From Nocardia sp. SYP-A9097 (GTDB lineage: Bacteria; Actinomycetota; Actinomycetes; Mycobacteriales; Mycobacteriaceae): a stretch of 51,173 nt of DNA. Positions 41,095-49,130 of the stretch are shown here, one piece after another (within the stretch, counting starts at the first letter, position 1; every line of letters begins with the position of its first letter). The stretch spans positions 1 through 51,173 of the forward strand of contig NZ_WJIC01000039.1 of assembly GCF_009649815.1 (NCBI RefSeq), read 5' to 3'. Both the position numbers and the translations under genes were made by a program. The notes beneath the pieces are model-generated. The model ran no database searches and was not told where the DNA came from. It saw nothing but the letters and a program-made list of their open reading frames with translations.

Positions 41095-43128
41095 TCACTT
41101 GTGGTCCTTCTCGTCCGGTGCCAGCGCTCCGGCGGTGAAGCCCGTGGTCACCAGCTCCGCGACATGTTCGGCGGCATAGCTCGCCCGGCGGGCAGCGCCG
41201 CGCAATAGGAACAGGTGACGGAAGGTCTCGCCGTAGCGCTGCTGCTCGGACAACGCGAGCACCGGGATCCGCAGTCGGCTCGGGTCGAATCGAATAGTGG
41301 ATGTCCTTGTGGCGGAAACATTTTCCGCGCCAGTGAGGAAGCCCGCGACGAACCAGGGGTCAAGTCGCTCACGATCGAGGCGGAGGAGGTGCACATGCGG
41401 CCCGCGAATCGCCCCCGCATCCTCGGGACCCGCGACACGCGCACTGCGGCCACCGGTTCGATCACTGCGGATCGCCGGGATGAGCACATCCCCGGCGTGG
41501 ATCTCGATCTCGGTCTCCGGTGCGGAGGTCGCGAAGCTGCCCGAGGCCGGGTTGCCCGTGGCAACGTCCGGAGCGGTCAGGACGCGGGTGTCATTGGCCG
41601 ACTTGGCAGTACTCGGCGGAGATGCTCGAATCCATTCCAGCTGACCGTAGTTCACCAGATCGGCGATGGATACGAACCGCCAGGACTTGCCCGAGGCCGT
41701 CGACCACCCACCCAGCGCGTCGGTCACCGAAGCCAATTCCGCTGCGACACTTGCCAGTCTGCGAATCGCGTCATCGACCTCACCCGAGACGGTATCCGAG
41801 TCGAGCGACGACCGAACATAGCGAGCGGGTGTCAGATCAACTTCATCGTCCATCACCTCGACGAGTCGGACAGCGGCGGCAATCCCGGAAACGGTTGCGG
41901 TACCGGAGTTCTCACCATCGAATGCCCGCCAGGCCCGGACCACCGATTCGATGACGGCGTCCCAGTCGATGCCGTCCGCGGCGGCAGGCAGTGCGGTCGT
42001 ATCGACGAAAAGCATGGTGTCCGAGGCAGGTACATCTACCTGCAGTGGCCGCAGCACCCAGAGCTGCAATCCCACATGCCAGGGTTGCGCCGCACCCGGA
42101 GCCAATCCGATGACCGCACGCAGCGCGCCCTTACGCACCAGCGCCGCGCGAATCTTGCGCCCGGACGGGCGAGTCGCGACCGCGGGTGGCAGGAGCAGAA
42201 CGGCGGTGCCGCCGGGTTGCAGATGTGCGACCGCATGCTGCACCCAGGCCAGTTCCGGCTCACCACGCGGCGGTGTGCCGTAATCCCAGCGGGTGTCGAA
42301 GGCCAGTTCGCCTGAGCCCCAATCGCGTTGCCCGTACGGCGGATTGCAGAGCACGGCATCGACGCGCAGGTCCGGGAAAGCGTCCGCTGTCAGGGAATCG
42401 CCCTCGCACACAACGGGTTCCAGATCGGCGTCGGCTTCCAGGAGCAGTCTCGCGCGCTGACCCTGCACCGGGAGCGAGTCTTGACCGTAGAGATCAGTCG
42501 CGCCCAACTGCGCGGCTGCGAGCAGTAGTGATCCACTCCCGCACGCCGGGTCCAGCACGCTGCGCAACCGCTGTGTGGGTGAATCCAGCAGTGCCGCCAT
42601 GAGTTTCGCGACGGGCTCGGGGGTGATGTACACACCCGTCGCCGCGGTGTCATCAAGTGCTCGCTCCGCCAGTACATCGATGGCGGCACGGTTACCGTCC
42701 GCGACGGCTGCCCGTTCGAGCGCCTGCAGCAGATCCTCGGCGAAACCACTGCGTACATCGAGCCGGGCCCCGCTCATCTCGCCGGCCGAAGCATCCGCCC
42801 CGACGCCGCCCACCAGAGCTTCACTCGCGGCCCAACGTCCTCCCGATACCCGCAGACCCGTCATCACCCGCGCAATAGCGTCGGCCGTCGCCTGTGTCCG
42901 CACCAGCGTCCGCAGCTCGGTAGTCGGCGACTCCGACACCTCAACCCCGTGCCCGACCAGCCATTCCTGCACTTCCCGCAGGTCGAACTGGGGTCGGGCC
43001 TCACTGCTCCCGGCGATCGCCTTGGGAAAGTCGTCGTGCCGCCGCCGCCAGTTGCTGACCGTGGCACGCGTGACGTCGGCCAGCCGCGAAATCTCCGCAG
43101 CACTGACCGTTGACGCGGGCTTCGACAT
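41095..43128 (-). CDS. HTH-N6-adenine DNA methyltransferase with fused C-terminal TRD
   Basis: A 677-residue protein in three parts. Residues 9-35 are a helix-turn-helix (AEISRLADVTRATVSNWRRR). A type I HsdM-like methyltransferase core carries GVYITPEP (165-172), DPACGSG (193-199) and NPPYG (262-266), the SAM-binding and N6-adenine catalytic motifs. Residues about 480-677 are a target-recognition domain (SWRFVSIADLVNYG and onward) homologous to the adjacent half-S subunit. GAGGAGGG precedes the ATG at 43126-43128. It heads a minus-strand unit: half-S, kinase, X and exonuclease follow. No HsdR or other nuclease-translocase is visible, so this may be a methylation sensor or epigenetic switch rather than classical R-M. 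Confidence 0.87.
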   Translation of the reverse strand: MSKPASTVSAAEISRLADVTRATVSNWRRRHDDFPKAIAGSSEARPQFDLREVQEWLVGHGVEVSESPTTELRTLVRTQATADAIARVMTGLRVSGGRWAASEALVGGVGADASAGEMSGARLDVRSGFAEDLLQALERAAVADGNRAAIDVLAERALDDTAATGVYITPEPVAKLMAALLDSPTQRLRSVLDPACGSGSLLLAAAQLGATDLYGQDSLPVQGQRARLLLEADADLEPVVCEGDSLTADAFPDLRVDAVLCNPPYGQRDWGSGELAFDTRWDYGTPPRGEPELAWVQHAVAHLQPGGTAVLLLPPAVATRPSGRKIRAALVRKGALRAVIGLAPGAAQPWHVGLQLWVLRPLQVDVPASDTMLFVDTTALPAAADGIDWDAVIESVVRAWRAFDGENSGTATVSGIAAAVRLVEVMDDEVDLTPARYVRSSLDSDTVSGEVDDAIRRLASVAAELASVTDALGGWSTASGKSWRFVSIADLVNYGQLEWIRASPPSTAKSANDTRVLTAPDVATGNPASGSFATSAPETEIEIHAGDVLIPAIRSDRTGGRSARVAGPEDAGAIRGPHVHLLRLDRERLDPWFVAGFLTGAENVSATRTSTIRFDPSRLRIPVLALSEQQRYGETFRHLFLLRGAARRASYAAEHVAELVTTGFTAGALAPDEKDHK

Positions 43129-43198
43129 ACCCCTCCTCTCGTGAACGTTCCCTCCACCCTTGTCGACGCGTGAGCAAAAATCAATCTCCAATTTCGTG

Positions 43199-43227
43199 TT
43201 GACAATGTTTTCACAGTCTCATACGGT
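43199..43227 (+). promoter_or_regulatory. Consensus promoter TTGACA-17-TACGGT
   Basis: TTGACA at 43199-43204, a 17-base spacer, and TACGGT at 43222-43227, 67 bases upstream of the exported protein at 43294. Lies in the AT-richer gap divergent from the methyltransferase gene. Confidence 0.6.
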
Positions 43228-43293
43228 TTTGCATCAGCGGGACAGAGCCTGATCCGGCCGCCCCGATCTCCAGTACCGAACGAAGGAAAACCC

Positions 43294-43611
43294 ATGCGCC
43301 GCAACGTGATCACCCTCCTGGCCGCCGCCGCCCTCACCACCCTCGCCGGCACCGGCATCGCCCACGCCGACCCCGCCACCCAGCTCCACGAGGGCCAGCA
43401 GGTAGTCGGCCAGGACGTCCAGCCCGGCACTTACCGCACCGCCGGCCCGCGCGATCAGGACTACGGCTCCTGCTTCATCACCTGGCTGCCCTACAAGGGC
43501 GCGAAGTCCTCGGACCTGATCGACATCGAGTCCTACACCGGGGCGTCCTTCGTGCGCCTCAACGCCGGCGACGTCGTCGACGTCAGCGGCTGCACCTGGG
43601 TCGCCGAGTAA
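43294..43611 (+). CDS. Small exported protein
   Basis: A 105-residue protein. A Sec signal peptide (LLAAAALTTLAGTGIAHADP) precedes an 80-residue mature domain with the pattern VVGQDVQPGTYRTAGPRDQD, then CFITWLPYKG and C-terminal VSGCTWVAE, which gives two cysteines likely to be disulfide-bonded. Small exported beta-domain proteins of this kind are frequent in Nocardia and relatives. Preceded by a GAAGGA RBS and a consensus promoter. No functional assignment is possible. Confidence 0.75.
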   Translation: MRRNVITLLAAAALTTLAGTGIAHADPATQLHEGQQVVGQDVQPGTYRTAGPRDQDYGSCFITWLPYKGAKSSDLIDIESYTGASFVRLNAGDVVDVSGCTWVAE

Positions 43612-43700
43612 CCGACCCGGCACGAAACCCAGTCCGCACCAACGTGATCGGTCCCCGGCAAGCCGCCGGGGACCTCCCGAAACACGCCCTCAGGAGCCTC

Positions 43701-44309
43701 ATGTCCCACCCGCAGCCCGGCCAGATCCCCCCGCAGCAGCCCGGCTACCCGCAGTACGCGATGCCCACGCCGCCCAAGAAATCGCACACCCTCAGGACCA
43801 TCCTGATCGTCATAGCCGTCATCGTGGCGGTCTGCGGCATCGGCGGCGCACTGATGAGCAAGGGCAGCTCGTCCTCCTCCGGCTCCCCCGCCGCCGACCC
43901 CAGCAAACCCGTCCCCGGCCTGAACACCCCCGTCCGCGACGGCAAATTCGAATTCGTCGTCACCCAAGTCCAAACCGGCGTGAAAACGTTGGGCGACAAC
44001 GAATTCCTCCAAAAGACCGCCCAGGGCGCCTTCACCATCGTGTCGATAGCCATCACCAACACCTCAGACAAGCCCTACGGCTTCTCCCCCAGCGACCAAT
44101 ACGTCTTCGACGCGAAGAACCGCAAATTCAGCAACGACGCCACCGCCGCCATCAACCTCCAGTCCGACACCAGCCTCTACGCAAACCTCAACCCGGGCAA
44201 CACAATCACCGCCCAGGTCGTCTACGACCTCCCCGCAGACTCAGCCCCGGACCACATAGTCCTGCACGACTCGATGTTCTCCGGCGGAGTCACGGTCTCG
44301 CTGCACTAA
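43701..44309 (+). CDS. Membrane-anchored DUF4352-type extracellular protein
   Basis: A 202-residue protein. The first 40 residues are Pro/Gln-rich (HPQPGQIPPQQPGYPQ), followed by a membrane helix (TILIVIAVIVAVCGIGG), a Ser/Gly linker and an Ig-like DUF4352 domain (VRDGKFEFVVTQVQTGVK, TIVSIAITNTSDKPYGFSP). The domain should lie outside the cell. AGGAG is directly upstream of the ATG at 43701. It is close to the exported gene at 43294 (89-bp gap), and the two may be co-transcribed. Confidence 0.82.
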   Translation: MSHPQPGQIPPQQPGYPQYAMPTPPKKSHTLRTILIVIAVIVAVCGIGGALMSKGSSSSSGSPAADPSKPVPGLNTPVRDGKFEFVVTQVQTGVKTLGDNEFLQKTAQGAFTIVSIAITNTSDKPYGFSPSDQYVFDAKNRKFSNDATAAINLQSDTSLYANLNPGNTITAQVVYDLPADSAPDHIVLHDSMFSGGVTVSLH

Positions 44310-44694
44310 CCCCTCGAACATCTCACGCGACAGGGCGGGCCACTCCCCGCCCGCCTCTGACCTGGAATCCCCGAGAGTGTCATTCCGTGCCAATCTCATT
44401 CGATGGCGGGCCGTTCCGCGAAGCCTGCACTGATACTCAAATTGCGAATCAGGGGGTTCGCCTAGATCGAGAGAAATTCTGGGGTTCGCCAATGCCCGAT
44501 ATGCGGCTCGAGAAGCGACGGCGGTGGGTCGGAGAGCAATCCGGCGGGATTCGCCTTGCCAGCGGCTGTGCACAGCCGCGCCCGGGACTACGTGTGGGAG
44601 TTCCGAATTCAAGGATAGTTCCTTCGGTCTCGACCGCCACCGCCATTCGTGCATGACTCGAATGCCGGAATCCGACAACCGCCACTGGAGAGCA
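44310..44694. other. Non-coding 385-bp gap at a composition shift
   Basis: No convincing gene on either strand; the open frames here are short and do not show coding bias. A weak GGCGGG/CCCGCC hairpin follows the DUF4352 stop. Base composition falls from the right of this gap, consistent with an island or module boundary. Confidence 0.5.
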
Positions 44695-45276
44695 ATGCTC
44701 GGCTTCGCAATCGTCGATCGGCAATCGGCCGCCGACGCCACCGCCATCTGGCTGACCAGCCGCACCGGACGCACCAGCGTGAACAACACCAACGCGGTTG
44801 TCATCTCACACGACGATCCCGACTACGACATGAAAATCCGCTCCCTCACAAGAGACCGATCGGTAGTGCTCACCACCGGTACCGAGCCCCCTGCCGGTTT
44901 TGTTCACGCCGTCAACGTCGACGCGTTCGACGACCTGATCAAGCGGACTGCCACCCACCAGGACCGCATCTGTGAGGCGATCGGCGACTACAACTCGAGC
45001 AACCGCAAAGACCTTGTCATTCCGGGCTTTCCGCCGACGCCCGTGCTCGCCCCGCCGGAAGCCGAAAAACCGCAATTCCGCGCTCTGACGGTAGCCAACT
45101 ACGTCGCCCAGACGTGGGCGGCGTGGCTGTTCACCGACGAGCAACGGCACCGGCGGACCAGGGCACCCAAGACTGGCGAAACCCCGTGGATCATGCCGAT
45201 GGAACTCAATAGCCAGACCATCTCGGTCCTGCCCGACGAGTTCCTGGAACGCGTGCAGCCGGAGCCGGTGGCCTGA
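44695..45276 (+). CDS. Unknown protein X, coupled to the exonuclease (copy 2)
   Basis: A 193-residue protein related to the product of 38151-38690. Shared features are the N-terminal strands LGFAIVDRQS, a D-x-S-V-V..G stretch, a central DYNSSNRKDLVIPGFPP, and a C-terminal strand region around TISVLPDEF. Start ATG at 44695 with GGAG 4 bases before. Its TGA overlaps the ATG of the exonuclease at 45276 (TGATG), as copy 1 overlaps its own exonuclease. The recurrence of this coupled pair argues that X works with the exonuclease. No recognisable enzymatic motif. Confidence 0.65.
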   Translation: MLGFAIVDRQSAADATAIWLTSRTGRTSVNNTNAVVISHDDPDYDMKIRSLTRDRSVVLTTGTEPPAGFVHAVNVDAFDDLIKRTATHQDRICEAIGDYNSSNRKDLVIPGFPPTPVLAPPEAEKPQFRALTVANYVAQTWAAWLFTDEQRHRRTRAPKTGETPWIMPMELNSQTISVLPDEFLERVQPEPVA

Positions 45277-46289
45277 TGTTCGACTACACGGCTATCGATT
45301 TCGAGACCGCGAACTCCTACCGCGGATCGCCTTGTGCGGTCGGTCTCGTCCGTGTCCGCGATGGGGCTGTGGTGGACGAACGCCGTTGGTTGATCCGTCC
45401 TCCGGAGGCGGTTAACTACTTCGACGCGTACAACACTGTGCTGCACGGCATCAGCGCGAAGACCGTCGCGCACGCGCCGAGCTGGGAGCAAATCCTGCCG
45501 GCGATCGTCGACTACATCGGCGACGATGTCGTTGTTGCCCACAATGCGGGCTTCGACACCGGCGTCATCCGATATGCCTGTGCGGTCGACCAAATCGAGT
45601 GGCCGGGCCTGCGATTCCTGTGCACGATGGTGCTGTCTCGCCGCGTCCTTTCCCTGCCTTCGTATCGGCTTCCGTATGTCCTGGAGTCGCTCGGCGGGTC
45701 GATCGACGACCATCACGATCCACTCGCGGACGCCAGAGCTGTGGTGGACTTGGTTCGCGGGCTGGCCGGAAGACAAAACGCTGTCGACCTCGAGGAACTA
45801 GCCGGTTCGGTTGGTGTTCGCATCGGCACGATGGCCGGCGGCCTTTACAAAGGCAGCGTTGCGATTTCCGCAGGTACCGGATCCCGACTGGTGCGGCCTG
45901 AACTCGATCCGAACGCCGACCCCGAGGGCTACCTCTACGGCAGAGTCGTCGTTTTCACCGGCACCCTGATTTCCATGACCCGGCAGATCGCCTGGCAGGA
46001 GTCCGCTCGAGTCGGCGCACCGGCCGACAAAGTCGTCACGAAGAAAACGAACGTCCTCGTCGTGGGTGACATCAACCCTGCCGTGCTACGTCCAGGTTCC
46101 AACATCACTGGCAAGGCTCGCAAAGCATTCGAACTTCAGGATAAAGGCCAGGACATCGAGGTCATGACCGAGGACGACTTCCTCAGATGTCTCGAGGGCA
46201 AACCTCTCGACGGGATCGGCATAGCAGGCGAGGACGAACCGAATCGCCGGCCGCCGACACCGAGTCGGCTGCGCAGCCCCTTTGGATGA
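45276..46289 (+). CDS. DnaQ-type 3'-5' exonuclease with C-terminal BRCT domain (copy 2)
   Basis: A 337-residue paralogue of 37126-38148. Exo I TAIDFETANSYRG, Exo II VVAHNAGFDTGVIRYA and Exo III DDHHDPLADARAVVDL conserve the DEDDh residues. A BRCT domain follows (LYGRVVVFTGTLISMTRQIA and VTKKTNVLVVGD). The N-terminal similarity to copy 1 (ETANSYRGSPCAVG versus ETANSSRGSICAVG) is strong, and the tails diverge. Coupled to X upstream; the zinc-finger gene starts within its 3' end. Lower GC and more divergent codon use than copy 1 suggest separate acquisition. Confidence 0.85.
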   Translation: MFDYTAIDFETANSYRGSPCAVGLVRVRDGAVVDERRWLIRPPEAVNYFDAYNTVLHGISAKTVAHAPSWEQILPAIVDYIGDDVVVAHNAGFDTGVIRYACAVDQIEWPGLRFLCTMVLSRRVLSLPSYRLPYVLESLGGSIDDHHDPLADARAVVDLVRGLAGRQNAVDLEELAGSVGVRIGTMAGGLYKGSVAISAGTGSRLVRPELDPNADPEGYLYGRVVVFTGTLISMTRQIAWQESARVGAPADKVVTKKTNVLVVGDINPAVLRPGSNITGKARKAFELQDKGQDIEVMTEDDFLRCLEGKPLDGIGIAGEDEPNRRPPTPSRLRSPFG

Positions 46290-46899
46290 GAGGCCGAAGC
46301 CCAGGCCGCCGAAGCCCTTACGCCGCAAGCCAACCCCAACCGATCAGATCTGCTCCGCAGCAGGCTGTACCAACGAAGCCGCGTTCAAAACCCGAACCAA
46401 ACCAACGTGGTGCGAGCAGCACATCTCCGAAATTCAAGGTGCCGGCGGCCTCGATCCAATGGAGCCGTTCACTCACCCCGACAGCTGGCAGTTGACTCGT
46501 TGCCGCACATGCACAGTCGATGCGCACTACCGGTTCAACTACACCCTCGACAAGAACAGCTACGGAGAGCCGACCTGTCGAGCCTGCTACTGGCGGAAGT
46601 GGGCGGCTGACTCCAGAGCCATGCAAGGACATTGGACCGACCTCGAACCGGTGTCCTACGAAGAGGCTCGGACTATCGCCGAAGAAAACGGATTCGACTA
46701 TCTCGGCCCGGAGACATCGGCTTCGGCTGTACATGCAGCCGATCAACAACTTGATAGGCGGATACGACCGAGGTTCACGACTGAAGGGTTGCTCCGACCC
46801 AGCCTTTCAGATCGTCAACGGGCCAGCACAGTGAGCGTGCTACTCACACCTAAATCAGCACCGGCCCGCAGTAATCCCCGAACCTCTCAACCACAATGA
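46282..46899 (+). CDS. Cys-rich zinc-finger protein, C-terminus possibly decayed
   Basis: A 205-residue protein starting at TTG 46282, overlapping the exonuclease end by 8 bases. The first 15 residues are Pro/Arg-rich. Two zinc-binding clusters follow: ICSAAGCTNEAAFKT...WCEQHI and RCRTCT...CRACYW. After the recognisable ARTIAEENGFDYLGPE segment the sequence becomes low-quality (ASAVHAADQQLDRRI onward) and lacks the CxxCG...GCSC ending seen in related zinc-ribbon proteins, so the 3' end may be frameshifted or replaced. An alternative frame to TGA near 46834 offers no better ending. The start codon is uncertain. Confidence 0.5.
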   Translation: MDERPKPRPPKPLRRKPTPTDQICSAAGCTNEAAFKTRTKPTWCEQHISEIQGAGGLDPMEPFTHPDSWQLTRCRTCTVDAHYRFNYTLDKNSYGEPTCRACYWRKWAADSRAMQGHWTDLEPVSYEEARTIAEENGFDYLGPETSASAVHAADQQLDRRIRPRFTTEGLLRPSLSDRQRASTVSVLLTPKSAPARSNPRTSQPQ

Positions 46900-46937
46900 G
46901 TTGGCCACCAACCGAAGTGAATCAGGAAGGCCGTCGA

Positions 46938-47579
46938 CTACAACGCTGTGCCGTCGACGCTGCCCGCAGCGTATTTCTTGACGCGCTCGACCAATTCGTC
47001 GATATCGGTCCATGGATTCCACCGGTAATCGCTGAGTGGGTCCAGCCGCAGGTTCATTGCGTTCATCCGAGCCGTCTCGTACTTCCCACGGAGAGAACCG
47101 TACTGGATGGACTTCGCCCTCGCGTTATATCCGCAATGCCCCTTTCCCTCCAAAACGGCCTGCATACGGGATGAATCATGGTGTGCGGTAACCGATTCGA
47201 AGTGCAGCATCACCCAGAGCTCGAAACAAGGATTCGCGAACGCGACCCCCACGCCGTTCTGCTTCGCAAGCTGCAACGCTTGATCCAAGCAGGCGTGCGG
47301 CTGCGGCGCCTCCACATCGATGACACACCAGACCTCGTCGTAGGGCGTCCATCGGTCCTCCCGGCAACGCTCCGCTCGATCCATATGGTCGACAGCGGCT
47401 TTCACCAAGCCGAGCGGTTCGCCATGCTGTGACCCGATTTTGATCTGCGCTCGCAGGTCGCCTTTGACGCCTTTGAAGTACTCGGCACCCGCCTTCTCGT
47501 CCTCACAGTAGATGAGGAAGCGAAGTCGCTCCTGCCGTTTCGACTTCGCCGTCTGCTGGAGCGGCTTCTTCCCCCTCAT
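46938..47579 (-). CDS. RloB-family protein (AbiLii-like)
   Basis: A 213-residue RloB-type protein, the partner of an AAA ATPase in AbiL-like abortive infection. The TOPRIM-like features are visible: FLIYCEDEKAGAEYF with the acidic residue Glu26, VWCVIDVEAPQ (Asp88, Glu90) and the hallmark ANPCFELWVMLHFES. The likely role is a nucleic-acid-cleaving toxin activated by its ATPase partner; this is inferred from family. ATG at 47577-47579 overlaps the RloA-like gene by 77 bp in another frame. Confidence 0.8.
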   Translation of the reverse strand: MRGKKPLQQTAKSKRQERLRFLIYCEDEKAGAEYFKGVKGDLRAQIKIGSQHGEPLGLVKAAVDHMDRAERCREDRWTPYDEVWCVIDVEAPQPHACLDQALQLAKQNGVGVAFANPCFELWVMLHFESVTAHHDSSRMQAVLEGKGHCGYNARAKSIQYGSLRGKYETARMNAMNLRLDPLSDYRWNPWTDIDELVERVKKYAAGSVDGTAL

Positions 47580-48891
47580 TCACGTCCTCACGCTCGAGAA
47601 GTTCTACCAGCCGCGGCAGAAAGTCGTCGTCCAGATATGGAACCGCGCCGAAACGGCCCAGCAGATAGCGGTGTTCGAAGTTGTCGGTGTCACGCACCGG
47701 GAAGTCGGTCATCGGGAACAGGTTCGTCGCCAAGGTACCGGGATCCTTCTCCGTGAACCAGATCTGGTCACGCGACAGTTCCGTCTGAGCGTTCCGCCCC
47801 AGCAAAGTCATATCGTGAGAACTGAATACGAGTTGCGCCCCGCGCGTGTTCACCTCCGCCGAAGCGAACATTCCGATCAGAGCGTCGACCAACTGGGGGT
47901 GCAGCCGTGCGTCGAGTTCATCGACACACAGGACGGCCCCGCGCATCAGCGCGGAGACCACCACCCCGAGCAGACCGATCCAAGTACGAGTTCCGCTCGA
48001 CTCGTGGGACAAGGGCAGAGTGAATTCCCCATCCGTTGTCCGATGCCGCACGCGCACATCTTTGAACCGGCCGGGCTCTACAACGAGGCGGCTGCCGACC
48101 GCATCGCGCAATGCTTGGCGAACCCTCCGCAACTCCTCATCGTCCGTCTCGTCGAACTCCTTGGCCTCGAGCCCAGTGGCGCCGAGATCAGCGTAGGAAA
48201 GCAGCATTGCCACCGCCCGTGACTCCGGACGGTGCACATCGTCCTCGAGCAGGAGATGCAATGTGTGCTCGAGTCGTCCGGAGTAGTCACTGTCATCAGC
48301 TACCACCAGGCCGAACTGGAACCAGCGGAATATGCGGCTCAGCTGTTCATGCCCCTGGGCCGCAGCGACCGAGAGGAAAAGACTATTGGACCGCAGCGAG
48401 TCCGCTACCGTCTTGCGGCGGCCGGTCAACCAGCGGCCGAAGGTCACCTCATCCTTGTCGTCACGATCGTAGAGCCGGCGCGCTCGCCCTTCGGGGTAGT
48501 AGACCATCCACTCATTCCGGACTCTCGTGTCATCGACGGAGAATCCGAAGGCGTGCCGCACCCCGTCGACGGCGAAATCGATCTGAAAGTCGGTGGGGTG
48601 GTCCTCCGGATTTCGGCGGAATTGGAATGGGCGACGCGGAACGCCACCGGTCGGGTCCCATCGGCGGTAGGACGACAGGACCGCCCAGCGCATCCAGGTG
48701 ATGGCGTCGATGACATTCGACTTTCCCGAGGCGTTCGGGCCGTAGATCGCCGCCACCGGAACCGTCACGAGTTCACTCGAACCAGGTACCTCGGCTTCGG
48801 CTCGCTTCGGGTGGCACTCGGAGCTGACAAGCGTCAACTCCTGTTCATCGCGTAGTGACGCATGGTTCTCTACCCGAAATCGCAGCAGCAT
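47503..48891 (-). CDS. AAA/ABC-type ATPase, RloA-like (AbiLi-like)
   Basis: A 462-residue AAA_15/21 ATPase. Walker A GPNASGKS is at 51-58, an ABC-type signature LSHESSGTRTW at 295-305 and Walker B AVLCVDELD at 319-327, then a D-loop/H-loop region LVFSSHDMTLLG. This is the RloA-type SMC-like ATPase that pairs with RloB. GGAGGAGGG precedes the ATG at 48889-48891. Its 3' end overlaps the RloB gene by 77 bp, so expression is tightly coupled. Predicted defence function: senses phage and activates RloB. Confidence 0.83.
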   Translation of the reverse strand: MLLRFRVENHASLRDEQELTLVSSECHPKRAEAEVPGSSELVTVPVAAIYGPNASGKSNVIDAITWMRWAVLSSYRRWDPTGGVPRRPFQFRRNPEDHPTDFQIDFAVDGVRHAFGFSVDDTRVRNEWMVYYPEGRARRLYDRDDKDEVTFGRWLTGRRKTVADSLRSNSLFLSVAAAQGHEQLSRIFRWFQFGLVVADDSDYSGRLEHTLHLLLEDDVHRPESRAVAMLLSYADLGATGLEAKEFDETDDEELRRVRQALRDAVGSRLVVEPGRFKDVRVRHRTTDGEFTLPLSHESSGTRTWIGLLGVVVSALMRGAVLCVDELDARLHPQLVDALIGMFASAEVNTRGAQLVFSSHDMTLLGRNAQTELSRDQIWFTEKDPGTLATNLFPMTDFPVRDTDNFEHRYLLGRFGAVPYLDDDFLPRLVELLEREDVNEGEEAAPADGEVETAGATSLPHLL

Positions 48892-49130
48892 GTCAGCCCT
48901 CCTCCAGCAACAGATCATGTCGATAGATGCCAAAAGCTGTCAAGGTTTGACAATACTCATACCGAATCAACATCGTGTGGCTATTCGGTGAAGAATGTGC
49001 GATCCGGTAGGAAGCATCAACGCGGTGCCGACCTACAACGGGTGGCACCAGCGAAGACTTCCCCGGCTGGCTTGAAAGGAGCTGTCCGGCTTGGCTTTTC
49101 GATGACCACTCGTGCCCGCGCCCCGAAGCG

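Noticed and set aside
37126..43128. Interpreting the cassette as classical type I restriction-modification
   Set aside because: No HsdR-type helicase-nuclease is adjacent and each recognition unit has a single TRD.
44387..44656. Candidate 89-codon + strand gene in the 44310-44694 gap
   Set aside because: No RBS or recognisable motif, and composition is not coding-like.
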